Below are positions 45,064 to 55,321 of a DNA stretch of 64,000 nucleotides, piece after piece. This stretch comes from Brachionus plicatilis. Its lineage: Eukaryota > Rotifera > Eurotatoria > Ploima > Brachionidae. The notes beneath the pieces were generated by a model, which had not been told where the DNA came from, did not search any database, and worked only from the letters and a program-made list of their open reading frames with translations. Each line of letters starts with the position of its first letter. The first letter of the stretch is position 1. A program made the position numbers and the translations under genes. The DNA is taken from NCBI GenBank assembly GCA_010279815.1, contig QEOQ01000221.1:135864-199863 (forward strand), in the 5' to 3' direction.

Positions 45064-47472
45064 ATGATGAACCAAGTCAAATTAATATATATCTTTTTAA
45101 ATTTATTTGAAATTGCTATTTCAACAAATGTTTTAGCTTATTGTACGATTTGCGAGGATGTTTATATTACGAATAAAACTAAAATTATTATTTTTGAAGA
45201 TATGAACAAAATACCAGAGATTCAACCTGGCGATCTATGCATGAAAAATTTCACAATAAAATATTTTAATATTAAAGAAAAGTATGAAAAAAAAGTACCC
45301 GATAATTTTGATTTTTATTCCTTATTTCGAATAGTTTGGTATTTAGAAAAGTCTCCGATAGTTAAAATCATGTTTATTCAACCAAACGGATTTGATGTTT
45401 TTATTTCTAAAAATAAAATTGATTTAGACAACAGACTAAAGATTATAAAATTTAATGTTGTATTAATCAGATCAAAAATTAAATTTTTTCATAATAACAA
45501 AACTATTCACTCTTGTGAACCCATAAAAAATAGATCAGTTTCATCATTTTTAAATAAAGTTTATTTCGAAAAATTATATTTTGATAGAAGTCGAGAAATA
45601 AACAAAATATGTCCATTAATATTTCAAAATATGAAAATTGATTTTTTAATTTTTGTTACCGTTGTGGACACATTTTATCTATCATCCAAGCTTTCATTTC
45701 GTAAAATAGAACCCAATATTGAATTGAATAACAAAATAAATAGTTTATCATTATTAAAGTCAATTAGACTTAATCTTGACGTTGATTTATTAAATCCAAA
45801 TGTTTTCAAAAGTTTGGAATCACTTGAAATTACTGGTAATATAAATTCAATCCAAGAAGATTTGTTCATTAAATTCCCAAAAATTAAAAATATTCTTTTT
45901 GATGGCCAAAATTTTCGTCAACAGGCTCACACGACTCAATTGAAATGGGTTAAATCTATTAATTCAAACGTAAAAGTTAATTTTTCTAATTTTTATGAAG
46001 TATTGGGACAAAGAAACAATTTTAAATTTATAGATGTTTTATTCAAAGACCCGGGATACATTGATTATGGAACTTTTCAGCCTCATGTTCACTTAAATAA
46101 TACTTTTCCCGATGAAGATTTCTGTCTCTATATGAATTTTCCATTTGGTCAGCTCGTCTTTTTTATTTTTGATACTTATATCTACAGCTCAAATTCGAAT
46201 CAACCTGTTACATGCTCTCTGGTTTGGATAACCCATAATTTAAATTTATTGGTACTTTACAAACCCCAGCTATCCGATTTGGACCGGCAAAAGCTTAAGA
46301 TCCTGGAAGAAACCTATAAGAAATGCAATTTTGAAGAGAGAATTAAAATGTGTTTTATAAATAAAGGTTTAAAAAGTCTTAATCGTAAATCAATTGAAGA
46401 CCTTCAATATTACAATTTATTAATCTTGTATATACTTGAATTTTTTTGTATTCCTTTGGCTTGTTTTATTGGAATGATTATAAGTGCACTCTCCGTTATA
46501 ACAATATCTAAAATAGATAGAAAAGAGAATCGAATAATACTTAAACAGTTTTATTATTTAAAAATGAATAGTATTTTCAATTTTTTAATTTGTTTTGATG
46601 AAATTTTTAGTCTTATTTATCTTTGGCCGAATACCCTTGGTAATGGAATAATGCATTCGGTTCAGTCACAATATTTTAGAATTATTTTTCGGGAATATTT
46701 TCTGAATTGTTTAATATTTTGTTCAAATTCAACTTTAGTCATGTTTTCCTTAATCCGATGCTCACTGACAAAAGACAGCAAAAATTTATCAAATCCTTTG
46801 CACAAAATTAATCCGAAAAATTTCACAATATCCATCGTAATAGTTTCTTTGGTCTTGTGCTTCATAAAACCCTTTTCATATGAAATCAATTATTTTGACC
46901 CAACATTGGAATATCCAAGTAATAAAAATTTTGGCTATTTAATAACAGAAAATTTCAAAGGAGAAATTTTATTTAATTCACTCAACTTTTTCTGTGATTT
47001 TTTAAATTATTTTGTATTTATGATTATTCATCTAATAACTGACATTATTCTGATTACAAATATTTCAATTAATCTGAGGAAAAAACAAAATTCATCTATT
47101 CGAAAAATGGGAAAAAAAAATAAAAGATACCAGTTCAAATCATTAAAATTGCTCATATTAAACACGACGCTAAATTTTTCTTTAAAGTTACCAGGAATGA
47201 TAGAATTTTTTTCTTTTAACCGTAAATCAATTGATTATCTAATTGATATGGGAAAAATAAAATCTGAATTTTTATTTTTCTATTCTATACTAAGTAGAAG
47301 CTACATTGTGCATGTTTTTTTCATATTTAGTATTTTATTTTCATTAATTTCATTTTCTACAAATTTTTTTTTGATTTATAATTTCAATAATGTTTTCAAA
47401 AAGACACTAAAAAAAATAATAATTTATAAATTTAAAAAATTTAAAAGGAAAATTTCAAAGATGTGGTTTTAA
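45064..47472 (+). CDS. Orphan seven-transmembrane receptor with leucine-rich-repeat-like ectodomain
   Basis: A single exon encodes 802 residues. A signal peptide (about 1-25) is followed by a long ectodomain (to about 445) with CTICED, several LRR-like lines such as LKSIRLNLDVDLL and FKSLESLEITGNINSI, and paired cysteines before the membrane (CSLVW, KKCNF, KMCFI). Seven hydrophobic helices can be placed from about residue 450 to 780; helix 7 ends in STNFFLIYNFNNVFKK, where an NPxxY-like position is occupied by a degenerate Y-N-F-N. The DRY motif at helix 3 is not conserved (SLIRCSL). The arrangement resembles a divergent rhodopsin-like LRR receptor; the ligand is unknown. Such receptors, rich in I, N and F, appear from memory to be common in rotifer genomes. 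Function is not assignable. Confidence 0.8.
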   Translation: MMNQVKLIYIFLNLFEIAISTNVLAYCTICEDVYITNKTKIIIFEDMNKIPEIQPGDLCMKNFTIKYFNIKEKYEKKVPDNFDFYSLFRIVWYLEKSPIVKIMFIQPNGFDVFISKNKIDLDNRLKIIKFNVVLIRSKIKFFHNNKTIHSCEPIKNRSVSSFLNKVYFEKLYFDRSREINKICPLIFQNMKIDFLIFVTVVDTFYLSSKLSFRKIEPNIELNNKINSLSLLKSIRLNLDVDLLNPNVFKSLESLEITGNINSIQEDLFIKFPKIKNILFDGQNFRQQAHTTQLKWVKSINSNVKVNFSNFYEVLGQRNNFKFIDVLFKDPGYIDYGTFQPHVHLNNTFPDEDFCLYMNFPFGQLVFFIFDTYIYSSNSNQPVTCSLVWITHNLNLLVLYKPQLSDLDRQKLKILEETYKKCNFEERIKMCFINKGLKSLNRKSIEDLQYYNLLILYILEFFCIPLACFIGMIISALSVITISKIDRKENRIILKQFYYLKMNSIFNFLICFDEIFSLIYLWPNTLGNGIMHSVQSQYFRIIFREYFLNCLIFCSNSTLVMFSLIRCSLTKDSKNLSNPLHKINPKNFTISIVIVSLVLCFIKPFSYEINYFDPTLEYPSNKNFGYLITENFKGEILFNSLNFFCDFLNYFVFMIIHLITDIILITNISINLRKKQNSSIRKMGKKNKRYQFKSLKLLILNTTLNFSLKLPGMIEFFSFNRKSIDYLIDMGKIKSEFLFFYSILSRSYIVHVFFIFSILFSLISFSTNFFLIYNFNNVFKKTLKKIIIYKFKKFKRKISKMWF

Positions 47473-49187
47473 AAATTTTAAAAAACAATAATTTAGAAAA
47501 GAATCAATAACAAATTAGCAAAATCTTAATTCTTTTTCAATAATCAAAATAAAAACAATTAAAAATTAATTCTTTTTCAATTTTTAAATAGTTCCTTTTT
47601 TAAATTTAAATGAGAGTCTGAGAAAATTTACAAACCAAATTGACTGATCAATTTATCTCTGATATCGAGTATCGACTCCAGAACTAAGAGCTTAAACTAA
47701 AATATAAAATATAATTAATAACATAATCCTTAATCTCTGATTTCACATGTGGGTAGTTAATTTAAGGTCATAAAAATTTCGGCTCTAAAAAATGTTAAAA
47801 ATTAAAATATTTAAAATATTTGAATTAATTATACTTTGATTTTAGTACTAAAAAATACACAATATAATAAATCTGTACTAATGCCAAACATCTTTTATCT
47901 TGAGTTGACCTTTGAAAATAGATTAACATAAAAATTGAAAATAAAATTTAAAAATTTTATTTATTTTATTCAAATCTAAAGAAATATCGAAATTTCTAAA
48001 AAAAATGGCATTAATTAAATATCAACTTTTCAATTTTTTTTTTTATAATATGCTTATTCCTAAGATTTAACCAGAGTTGTTTAAAAGTTCCAAAACAAAG
48101 TAGAATTTTGATGTCCGGACTTAGACCTTACTTGAGACTTGTCACTTTTAAAAAACTCTGGATTAATCAAGTGAGATGAATAATTGTGCATTTCAAATAT
48201 TTTTGCAGACTTTAGCAGATTAAAATTCGAGTTTTTAAAAGAAAAAATAAATCTTTGTTTATCTGAAATATTTTCAATCTTTTTTAATTAATTTTTAATA
48301 AATTTTCATCAATAACTTCACCTGGTTTTTTTTAGAATAATTTTTTTAAATTTACTTCTAATAATTTATAATAATAATTTGTGCGCATTTTTCCCCATCC
48401 TGGTTTTGAAAAAAAATTTTTTTTGAGATGGGTAGAAATAAACATTTAAAAATATTATAAATTCATACAATGGTGATTTTAGACCAGGTATTTTACCGTT
48501 TTTTGAGTAACCTCAACATTTAATTCTCAAGAATTACAAAATAAATTAAAGGAAATAACTTCAGATAATTTAAATTTGACCATGGCTTTTTACCGCAAAA
48601 AGATTTTGAAAAAAAACTTAAAAATTAAAGGTAAATTTATACGATAAGTGAAAAAAGATGTTATTATCTACTTTTTTAGCTAACTGAATCATTCGAAGCA
48701 GAATAATAAAATATAGTTTTTTTTCAGATTATCAAATTTAAACTTGTATTTTCAATTTTTTTTCCCTAATCATTTGTGTAGCTATAATAATTTTCATATT
48801 AAACTTCTCCTTCTTGGAGGTTAATTTCCATAAAAATTAATAAACTAGTTAATTAACAAAATTTATATCAAACTAAAGGATAAAGATTTTTTTTAAGATC
48901 AGCTTACTTAATTTTTCCTAATGGTGAAAATTTTTAAAAAGCATTTGAAAAAACGAAAAATTCATTAAAAATTAATCTTTCGGCTTTAAAAGCCAAGTAA
49001 TAAAAAACTATTAAGAACTATTGAAAATATCAAAAAAATATTTTTTGGCACTTCTCATATAATTATTTTTAAATTTATGTCATCATCTTATTAATGGTTT
49101 ATTGAAATTAAAAATACGAAAAAGTGTTTAAGTTAAAGAAATAAATTCAATTTAAAAAAAAAACAATTTTGCTTTCTTAATTCTTAC
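47473..49187. other. Intergenic AT-rich region with one foldback
   Basis: It contains the MITE at 48072-48160 and otherwise long AT-rich stretches. A possible short exon for the model at 49188-49353 lies near 48408 on the minus strand (after a CCAG acceptor), reading WGKMRTNYYYKLLE, but support is weak. Confidence 0.35.
48072..48160. repeat. Foldback element of the AAGTCCGGACTT family, complete copy
   Basis: CAGAGTTGTTTAAAAGT at the left is the inverted counterpart of ACTTTTAAAAAACTCTG at the right (one mismatch) in an 89-base unit containing TGTCCGGACTTAG. It is the cleanest copy of the family in this window. Confidence 0.75.
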
Positions 49188-49353
49188 CACGTTTCTTTGG
49201 TGATAATAGATTTGAACAAGTTTCGATATTGGAAGCTATTGAAATTTGGGATTTTGTTTGGTTGGTCTGAAGGTTTAATTCCCTAAGAGGGTTTTGATAA
49301 GTTGGCTTTTGTCTATTTGTATTTGCGGTTTTATTTCTAATTGGTCCAACCAT
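49188..49353 (-). CDS. Possible first exon of an unrecognised small gene
   Basis: From ATG 49353 the minus strand is open for 55 codons, starting MVGPIRNKTANTNRQK and ending LLSPKKRG, directly followed by a GTAAGA splice donor at 49187. The residue mix (N, T, Q, K, P, S) is more protein-like than random AT-rich DNA. A continuation at about 48408 would give only some 20 more residues. No family is recognised; it could be a small basic nuclear protein or chance. Confidence 0.35.
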
Positions 49354-50275
49354 TTTATTCTGCAATATTACTTAAAAATATATACAGACCCAAAAGGTTT
49401 TTTTGGCTATTAAATCGAATTTTTTAATTTTAAATTTAATTTTAATTTTTAATCGAATTTAATTTTTACTCTTAGAATAAATACAAAAATTAGAATAAAG
49501 TTTAATTTTTAATTTTTTTTAATTTCGAATTTAACTCTACAATTTTTTAAGTTTATTGCAAAATAAATTCGAAATTGTTCTAAGAATAAAATCAAAGTTT
49601 TACGCTAACTGTTATTTAAAGTCAGACGTCAAGGTTTATTCTAAAAAAAAATAAAAAAATTTTATTACATGATTTCGACGGTATTAGTTCCGTATGGAAT
49701 AAACCCAAATTTTGACATTGTTCCAAGAGTAATGGTCACTAGTTTACGGTATATAATCATCATCTTTAATTCAGATTTTTCACTTTTTTACAAATTTTAA
49801 CACATTTTTACCAAAATTTTCCTTATTTTACTAAATTTTACTGTTTCAAAATTTTTTTTTTACGTAAAGGATGGCTAGTTATGATCAGATTTTATAGGAA
49901 ATTTGAGCTTTCTAAACTATCTTTGATAACAAAACCAATGGTTGGTGGTTTATGTAAACCGTAAACCCGTAATTGATAAAAAAAAATTAATTTTTTTTAA
50001 TCAAAAGTATTTTTAGAACTTGCCTTAGCTTCTATTTGAAAATTGATTTTTTATAAATTATTTTAAAGAGGTTTTAATAGAGTACAACTAAAATAATATG
50101 ATCAATGATTTATTTAACAAAAAAAAACTAATTTACAAAATCAACATTGAATAAAATGCTCATTTTTTACTTTTTGGATTTATTTATTTTATTTACAAAA
50201 TTTTTTTTTAAATATATTTTTTTTTTAATTTTAATTATACATTTTTAAAAAAATTAAAAATAACTGCTTGATAAT
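49354..50275. other. AT-rich intergenic spacer
   Basis: This is the 5' flank of the possible small exon and the 3' flank of the Dispatched-like gene. I see weak repetition of GGTTTATGTAAACCGTAAAC-like words near 49945 but no definable element. Confidence 0.35.
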
Positions 50276-53200
50276 TCAAATTGCAGTAGTAAAAATTACA
50301 TTTGAATTTTCATTCTTATGATCTAATTTATCGGCAGCGCTCGTGTTGTTATTTGCTTGAAAATTGGAGAATTCTTTATCTCTTCTAAAATCACAACAAA
50401 AGCTCATAGCTGGAGTGATTGTACACAATGGCAAATACAAGAAAAATGTGAAAAAAAGACTAAAAACATTTGCCAGCATATAAAAGACAGCAATCATTTG
50501 AAAAGAATATATTTCATTGGGAGCCAGTATGGTCAAAGAGATAAGAATCAGCAAACAAGGCTTGAAAATAGAAGATCCAAACCGTTTGAGTAAGCTTTCG
50601 ATGGTGTTCTCGCATACAAAAAACATGGTTGTGAACTCTTGGTAAGTTTCTTGGCTACTCGAGAGCAGTGTAGAATACGACACTGACAAATACACAACTG
50701 AGTTTATGGATAGGTACATTGAAGTTATTATTGAAATTAAATTGATTATATTTAGTTTTAAGTTGAACAGGACCAATAAACCAAGAGTGGTCGACATTGA
50801 CATTACCAGAGTCAGCACAGAGATTAAAGTAATAAAAAAATTTCTGGTTATTAGCAGAATAATTAAGACCAAAATGAGAAAGCTCAATGATACAGTCATC
50901 ATCATGCTCATTATAATTGATCGCTGGTAATCGAAAAAATCAAAATTTGACACAAAAAATGACATTTTTTCCATATTCGACGATTTTTGGCCTTGGTCAC
51001 TAAGATCCACATATTTTATTCTAACCATAGACTGATAGAAATCTTTTATTTGCTGGTAAATGCTGGTCATCTTTTCATAGCTTGAGGTCCATTCATGTTC
51101 ACTTACAATTCGATACTCAATGATATCCAGCGCCCCTGACACTGTGTTAAAATAAAATTTTTCAGCTAAAATTTGCTCATAGGGTGACACAAACAAATCG
51201 AGGAAATTTTTGTTCCGCAAACATGACTCGAATATGTCCGAATCAAAGGGAAATTGCAGGTCACAGCAGTATGATTCTACCATGTCATTGGACTCAGTGC
51301 ACTTGCGCGAAAATACAACTTTCATCAGATCATAGAAACAAACATTTTTTTGCTCATTTTTTTCCAAATAAACAATTTTCTCAATGGTCTCAGCTGTTTT
51401 TTCATATGAGTCCAGCTGCATGTTGCCCAGAAGCGAATTATTTAAAGACTTACAAAACTTTTCGAACCAGAGTTGATTTTTTTCATCATAAAAATCGACC
51501 ATGCCTCGGCTAATGTCCGAGTGGTCGATTTTGTTTACTAGCTTAAAGTCGTCGTCTACTTGCACTCCGAAAATGAAAGAGACAGTTAGTTTTTTTGGCA
51601 TCTGAGACTGGTAGACAAAAATTCCGCCCGAGTCGGACTTAAAGGAAAATTTTGTTTCATAAATCTCGATAGGACTATTCCCACTGAACAGTCTGAACTC
51701 GGACTCGTCGCTGACTTTGAGACCGGGCTGGTAGAAAACTGCGACCATGGAGCATGCACCGATCATGACTGAAACAAAAATAAGGATGTACCGATAGAAA
51801 ACAATAAATGTGGGAAGATAAAGTTCAAAAATTTTATCATGAATTAAATTAAGTTGATTGATAAAATTTCGAAAGTTTAGCAAAAAATTCTGGACTTTTT
51901 TAATATCTAAATTTGGTTTTTGATTACAAAAAATTTTTTGTCTCAGCACTAGCACTGCTGGAACTATGAATATAGTCAAGAAAAAGCTGAAAAAAATTGC
52001 CATGGCTAAGAAAATGGCAAATATTTTGACCAATACAACCGAACATGTCAAGATCAAGACCAGTATTCCGCAAAGTATAACCGCTAGACTGATCAACAAT
52101 GGCCACAGGACATTTTTATATGTGTAAAACACACAGTTTTCCAAGTAGTTGTTAAAAAATGGATTGCTTTCATAAGTGTCTTCTTCCATGTCCGATTTGG
52201 AGCTGTCGTGGCGAAAATTGTAAAGAATAAACTTGTTTTTAATTTTGGCAGTTGACCATGTGTCAGAAAATAGGAAAATATTAGTGCAAGTATAGCATGT
52301 AAGAAATACCAAAATTAAGAGGTTAATGAAAGAAAAAAATTCTATGTCCAACAGTATTTTGTAGAAAAAATAGGCGTCTAAAAAACCAAGAGATAAGATA
52401 ATAAGAAAAGCAATGAGAAGACTTGGACTTTTGGTCAAAAGAATGAGCAGAAAACAAGCAACAAAAAAGGCTGAGGCACAAAATTTCAAACTTTTGGTGA
52501 AAGATTTTTCGAAAGTTTTCTCTTTTATTTCGAAATTGAGGGCGACTATTTGAAATTTGGCCAAATTGTCATTTATTTCAATCGGTTTGTTAATAAAATG
52601 GGGTTTTAAAAAAATCTCGTAAAATTTGCTCAGAAAATTTTTGTCTTTTTTGTTAACAGATAAGTAGATGGACGTGTATTTGAGCTCAGGTGGTTCGACT
52701 TGTTCAAAGTCGAGCGGATCTCTGTCAATAATATCACTTAGCTCAACATAATCACTATTTTGTAAGAAATAATTCTTGTCTACTAAATAATTGTATGCAT
52801 CAATCAGATTTTGGTCTTGGCAAATGGGAATTTTTTTGAGTTTTTCATCTTTGTCTACTGATGGATAGTCCATAAGTGAAAAATTTGACATTTCTCTATA
52901 TATGCTGGAGCAGTAGTTAAAAATGAGAGTAAAATTTCCGACATCGATTCGATCCAATTCATTACAGCTATCTTTATTTGAAAACTTAGTTATTACACTA
53001 GATAGTGATTCTACTTGAATGCCATTGTTTAATCTTCTTTCTTTGTAAACTCCATTGTTTAGATAAGGCTTCAAATATTGTTCTATAAAATTGCATTGAA
53101 TGATTATTCCTTCGAATGACAATAAACTATAAACAGTTGGATTTTTGGACTCCAAAATCATTTGTGAACAATCGTCTTGAAAATTAAAATTTTATTATTT

Positions 53201-55321
53201 TTCTAGGCTTTTTTATCAAAGATTCTATCTGTCGAAATTAAAAAATCAATTTTTGAAAAATTAAAAACTTGAATTCATTATCAATTTCTTATAACACAAC
53301 TTTTTTGTAGAACAAGATTTATTTATTCTGATAAATTTACAATCTTTAATTAAAATATACTAAAATTCTTTAAAATTTGATTTAAAAATTGCCGCGAGTT
53401 CAGTTTGAATATCAATTATTTTTTTAAATATGTGAACCCAAATTTTAATCTATTAATTTATTATTTAAAATCAATTTTTTGGCTTAGAAGAATTTTTAAA
53501 AAAATGTTTAAGAGAATATTTTACTAAAAAGTTTGTGTATTTGATTTTAAAAAGCATAATATTTTTTTTTTTTGTACCTCATTCGAATTAAGATACGTTT
53601 CACTAAAAAAAAAAAAATAATTTTATAAATTTAAAAATTATTAAGAGATATTGAGAGAAAATAAAGTAATGAAAAATTTACAAAATATTTTGGCTGTTAT
53701 AGTGGGGCGTCTACGTGCGTCATTACTTGGAGACTCATGTTTCCCACAGCATTTATACTAGTACTACTATTTATACTACTACTAATTTACAAAATATTCT
53801 TATTTGATTGCAAATTGAAGTTTCAGATCAAATTTTAAGATCAAAAAAATCATTTAAATTTTTAAAACTTAATTAATCTAATGATTTTGATAATTTTTAA
53901 GAAGTAAATACTAAACATTATCTATTATGGTTCATTATCGAAGCAACAAAATAATTGACATCTAATTAATTTTAAAAAAAGCAATCAATAGTTTAAATAA
54001 TGCTGGCTAAATTAATTGAGAGATTTAAATTCATAACTTTTAAATCCGTTCTTACCAAAATAATTTTATTTTCCATTTAAAAAAATTATAAATTTTAAAA
54101 TATTAAATTTTCTTGTCTTTAAAAGTTTTTATTAAAATCAATTAAATTATTAAACCTATTAAAGTTCAATATAAAGGGATATTTTAAAATTTTATGTATG
54201 AAAATAAACTTGACATAACAAACATGTCAAGAGAAAATAATATTTTTTCTCTTTGGTAAATTTACATTTATATTTTGGTCTTTTTATCTTGATCTCAAAC
54301 TTAAATTTGCCGATTTGATATGTTTTTTTAAGAAAGGTTTCAAATATAAAATTTAAGGATTCTTATTATTTTTAATTTTTCTTTTACCACGTATTTTTTT
54401 AAGTATATTTTTGAGTGTGACATGACTGACAATCATCACTTTTATTTAAATTTCCCAAAGATATCAAAGGACTTAATTTAATTCTAGATTTTATATTCTT
54501 TAGAAAAGTCCTGTTCCAAAGGGTGTCAAAGATAGCTCATTTAAAAAAAAGGTGGCTAAAGAAACTCTAGAAAAGGATTAAGAGGCCAGAAATGTTAAGT
54601 TCATTTAAATGTATTATATCTCGATTCATTTATCTATTAACCGGAATAAAAAGAACTGATTCAAAAAACTCAAATTGAATTTAATAATACAAAAAATAAA
54701 ACATTATTTATTTAAAAAAACTTACCATTAAAAACTGAATTACAACTTATAAAAGTAGATCGTGATTTTTCGAATATTTCTGCATCCGATTTTCCTAAAT
54801 CTTGTTCTAAATCAATTTCAAAATCTCTTATTTGCCTTTTGAATTTCTGATTTTCGACAAAACTTGAGCCAATTGCTTTGGCGATTCGATCTATCATCTC
54901 ATCAGAATAATTTTTTTCATCTTTAGTAGAAAAATTTGCATACTGATTTGGAATTGATTCAGCTTCTTCAAAATATTTTATATAATCATCAACTTGATAC
55001 AATTGCTTATTTTGAATCATTTGTTTTAGTTTTTGTTTAATAGATCTTCTGTTGCTAAATGGTGTTCCAATTGTGCTCAGTTCCTTAAAATTTGAAAATT
55101 TTGTTCAGAATTTAGAATAAATTTTTGGAAATTACTTTATATGGTATTGATAAACTTTTTATTGGTGAAAGATACTGCCCAACAGCTGAGATAATGATTG
55201 AGACTAGAACCGACATAACTATTACCAAAAATGGATATTTAACAATAAATTTAACACATTTAAATTGAATATTTTTCATGCATGTCGCCATTTTTGAGGA
55301 AGCTAAGTCCAATGACTGCAT
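50276..55321 (-). CDS. disp: Dispatched-like RND/sterol-sensing-domain transmembrane protein
   Basis: Three exons, 55321-55136, 55083-54726 and 53175-50276, join in frame (phases 0 and 1) to 1,147 residues. After a first helix (YPFLVIVMSVLV) comes ELSTIGTPFSNRRSI, the counterpart of the Dispatched GFEPRGT motif. A sterol-sensing-domain block (about residues 410-600) includes NIFLFSDTW and ends FLTIFIVPAVLVL; a second ectodomain carries PGLKVSDESEFRLFSG, SYCCDLQFPFDSDIFESC and KMSFFVSNFDFFD, all with close Dispatched parallels. Dispatched releases lipid-modified Hedgehog, driven by a sodium gradient through aspartates in helices 4 and 10. Here the GADD position of helix 4 reads CTN (residues 478-480) and the helix 10 D is N (residue 1006), so the known coupling residues are missing. 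It may be a non-transporting or differently powered paralogue (inference). Confidence 0.85.
53815..54315. repeat. Dispersed repeat, copy 2
   Basis: This copy of the repeat at 26525-27060 begins GCAAATTGAAGTTTCAGATC and ends around TTGATCTCAAAC. It lies in intron 2 of the Dispatched-like gene (53176-54725). Just upstream, 53705-53790 is less AT-rich and contains an ACTACTATTTATACTACTAC microsatellite-like stretch. Confidence 0.65.

Noticed and set aside
51184..51513. Plus-strand open frame of 109 codons
   Set aside because: It is antisense to a conserved ectodomain of the Dispatched-like gene and has no domain of its own.
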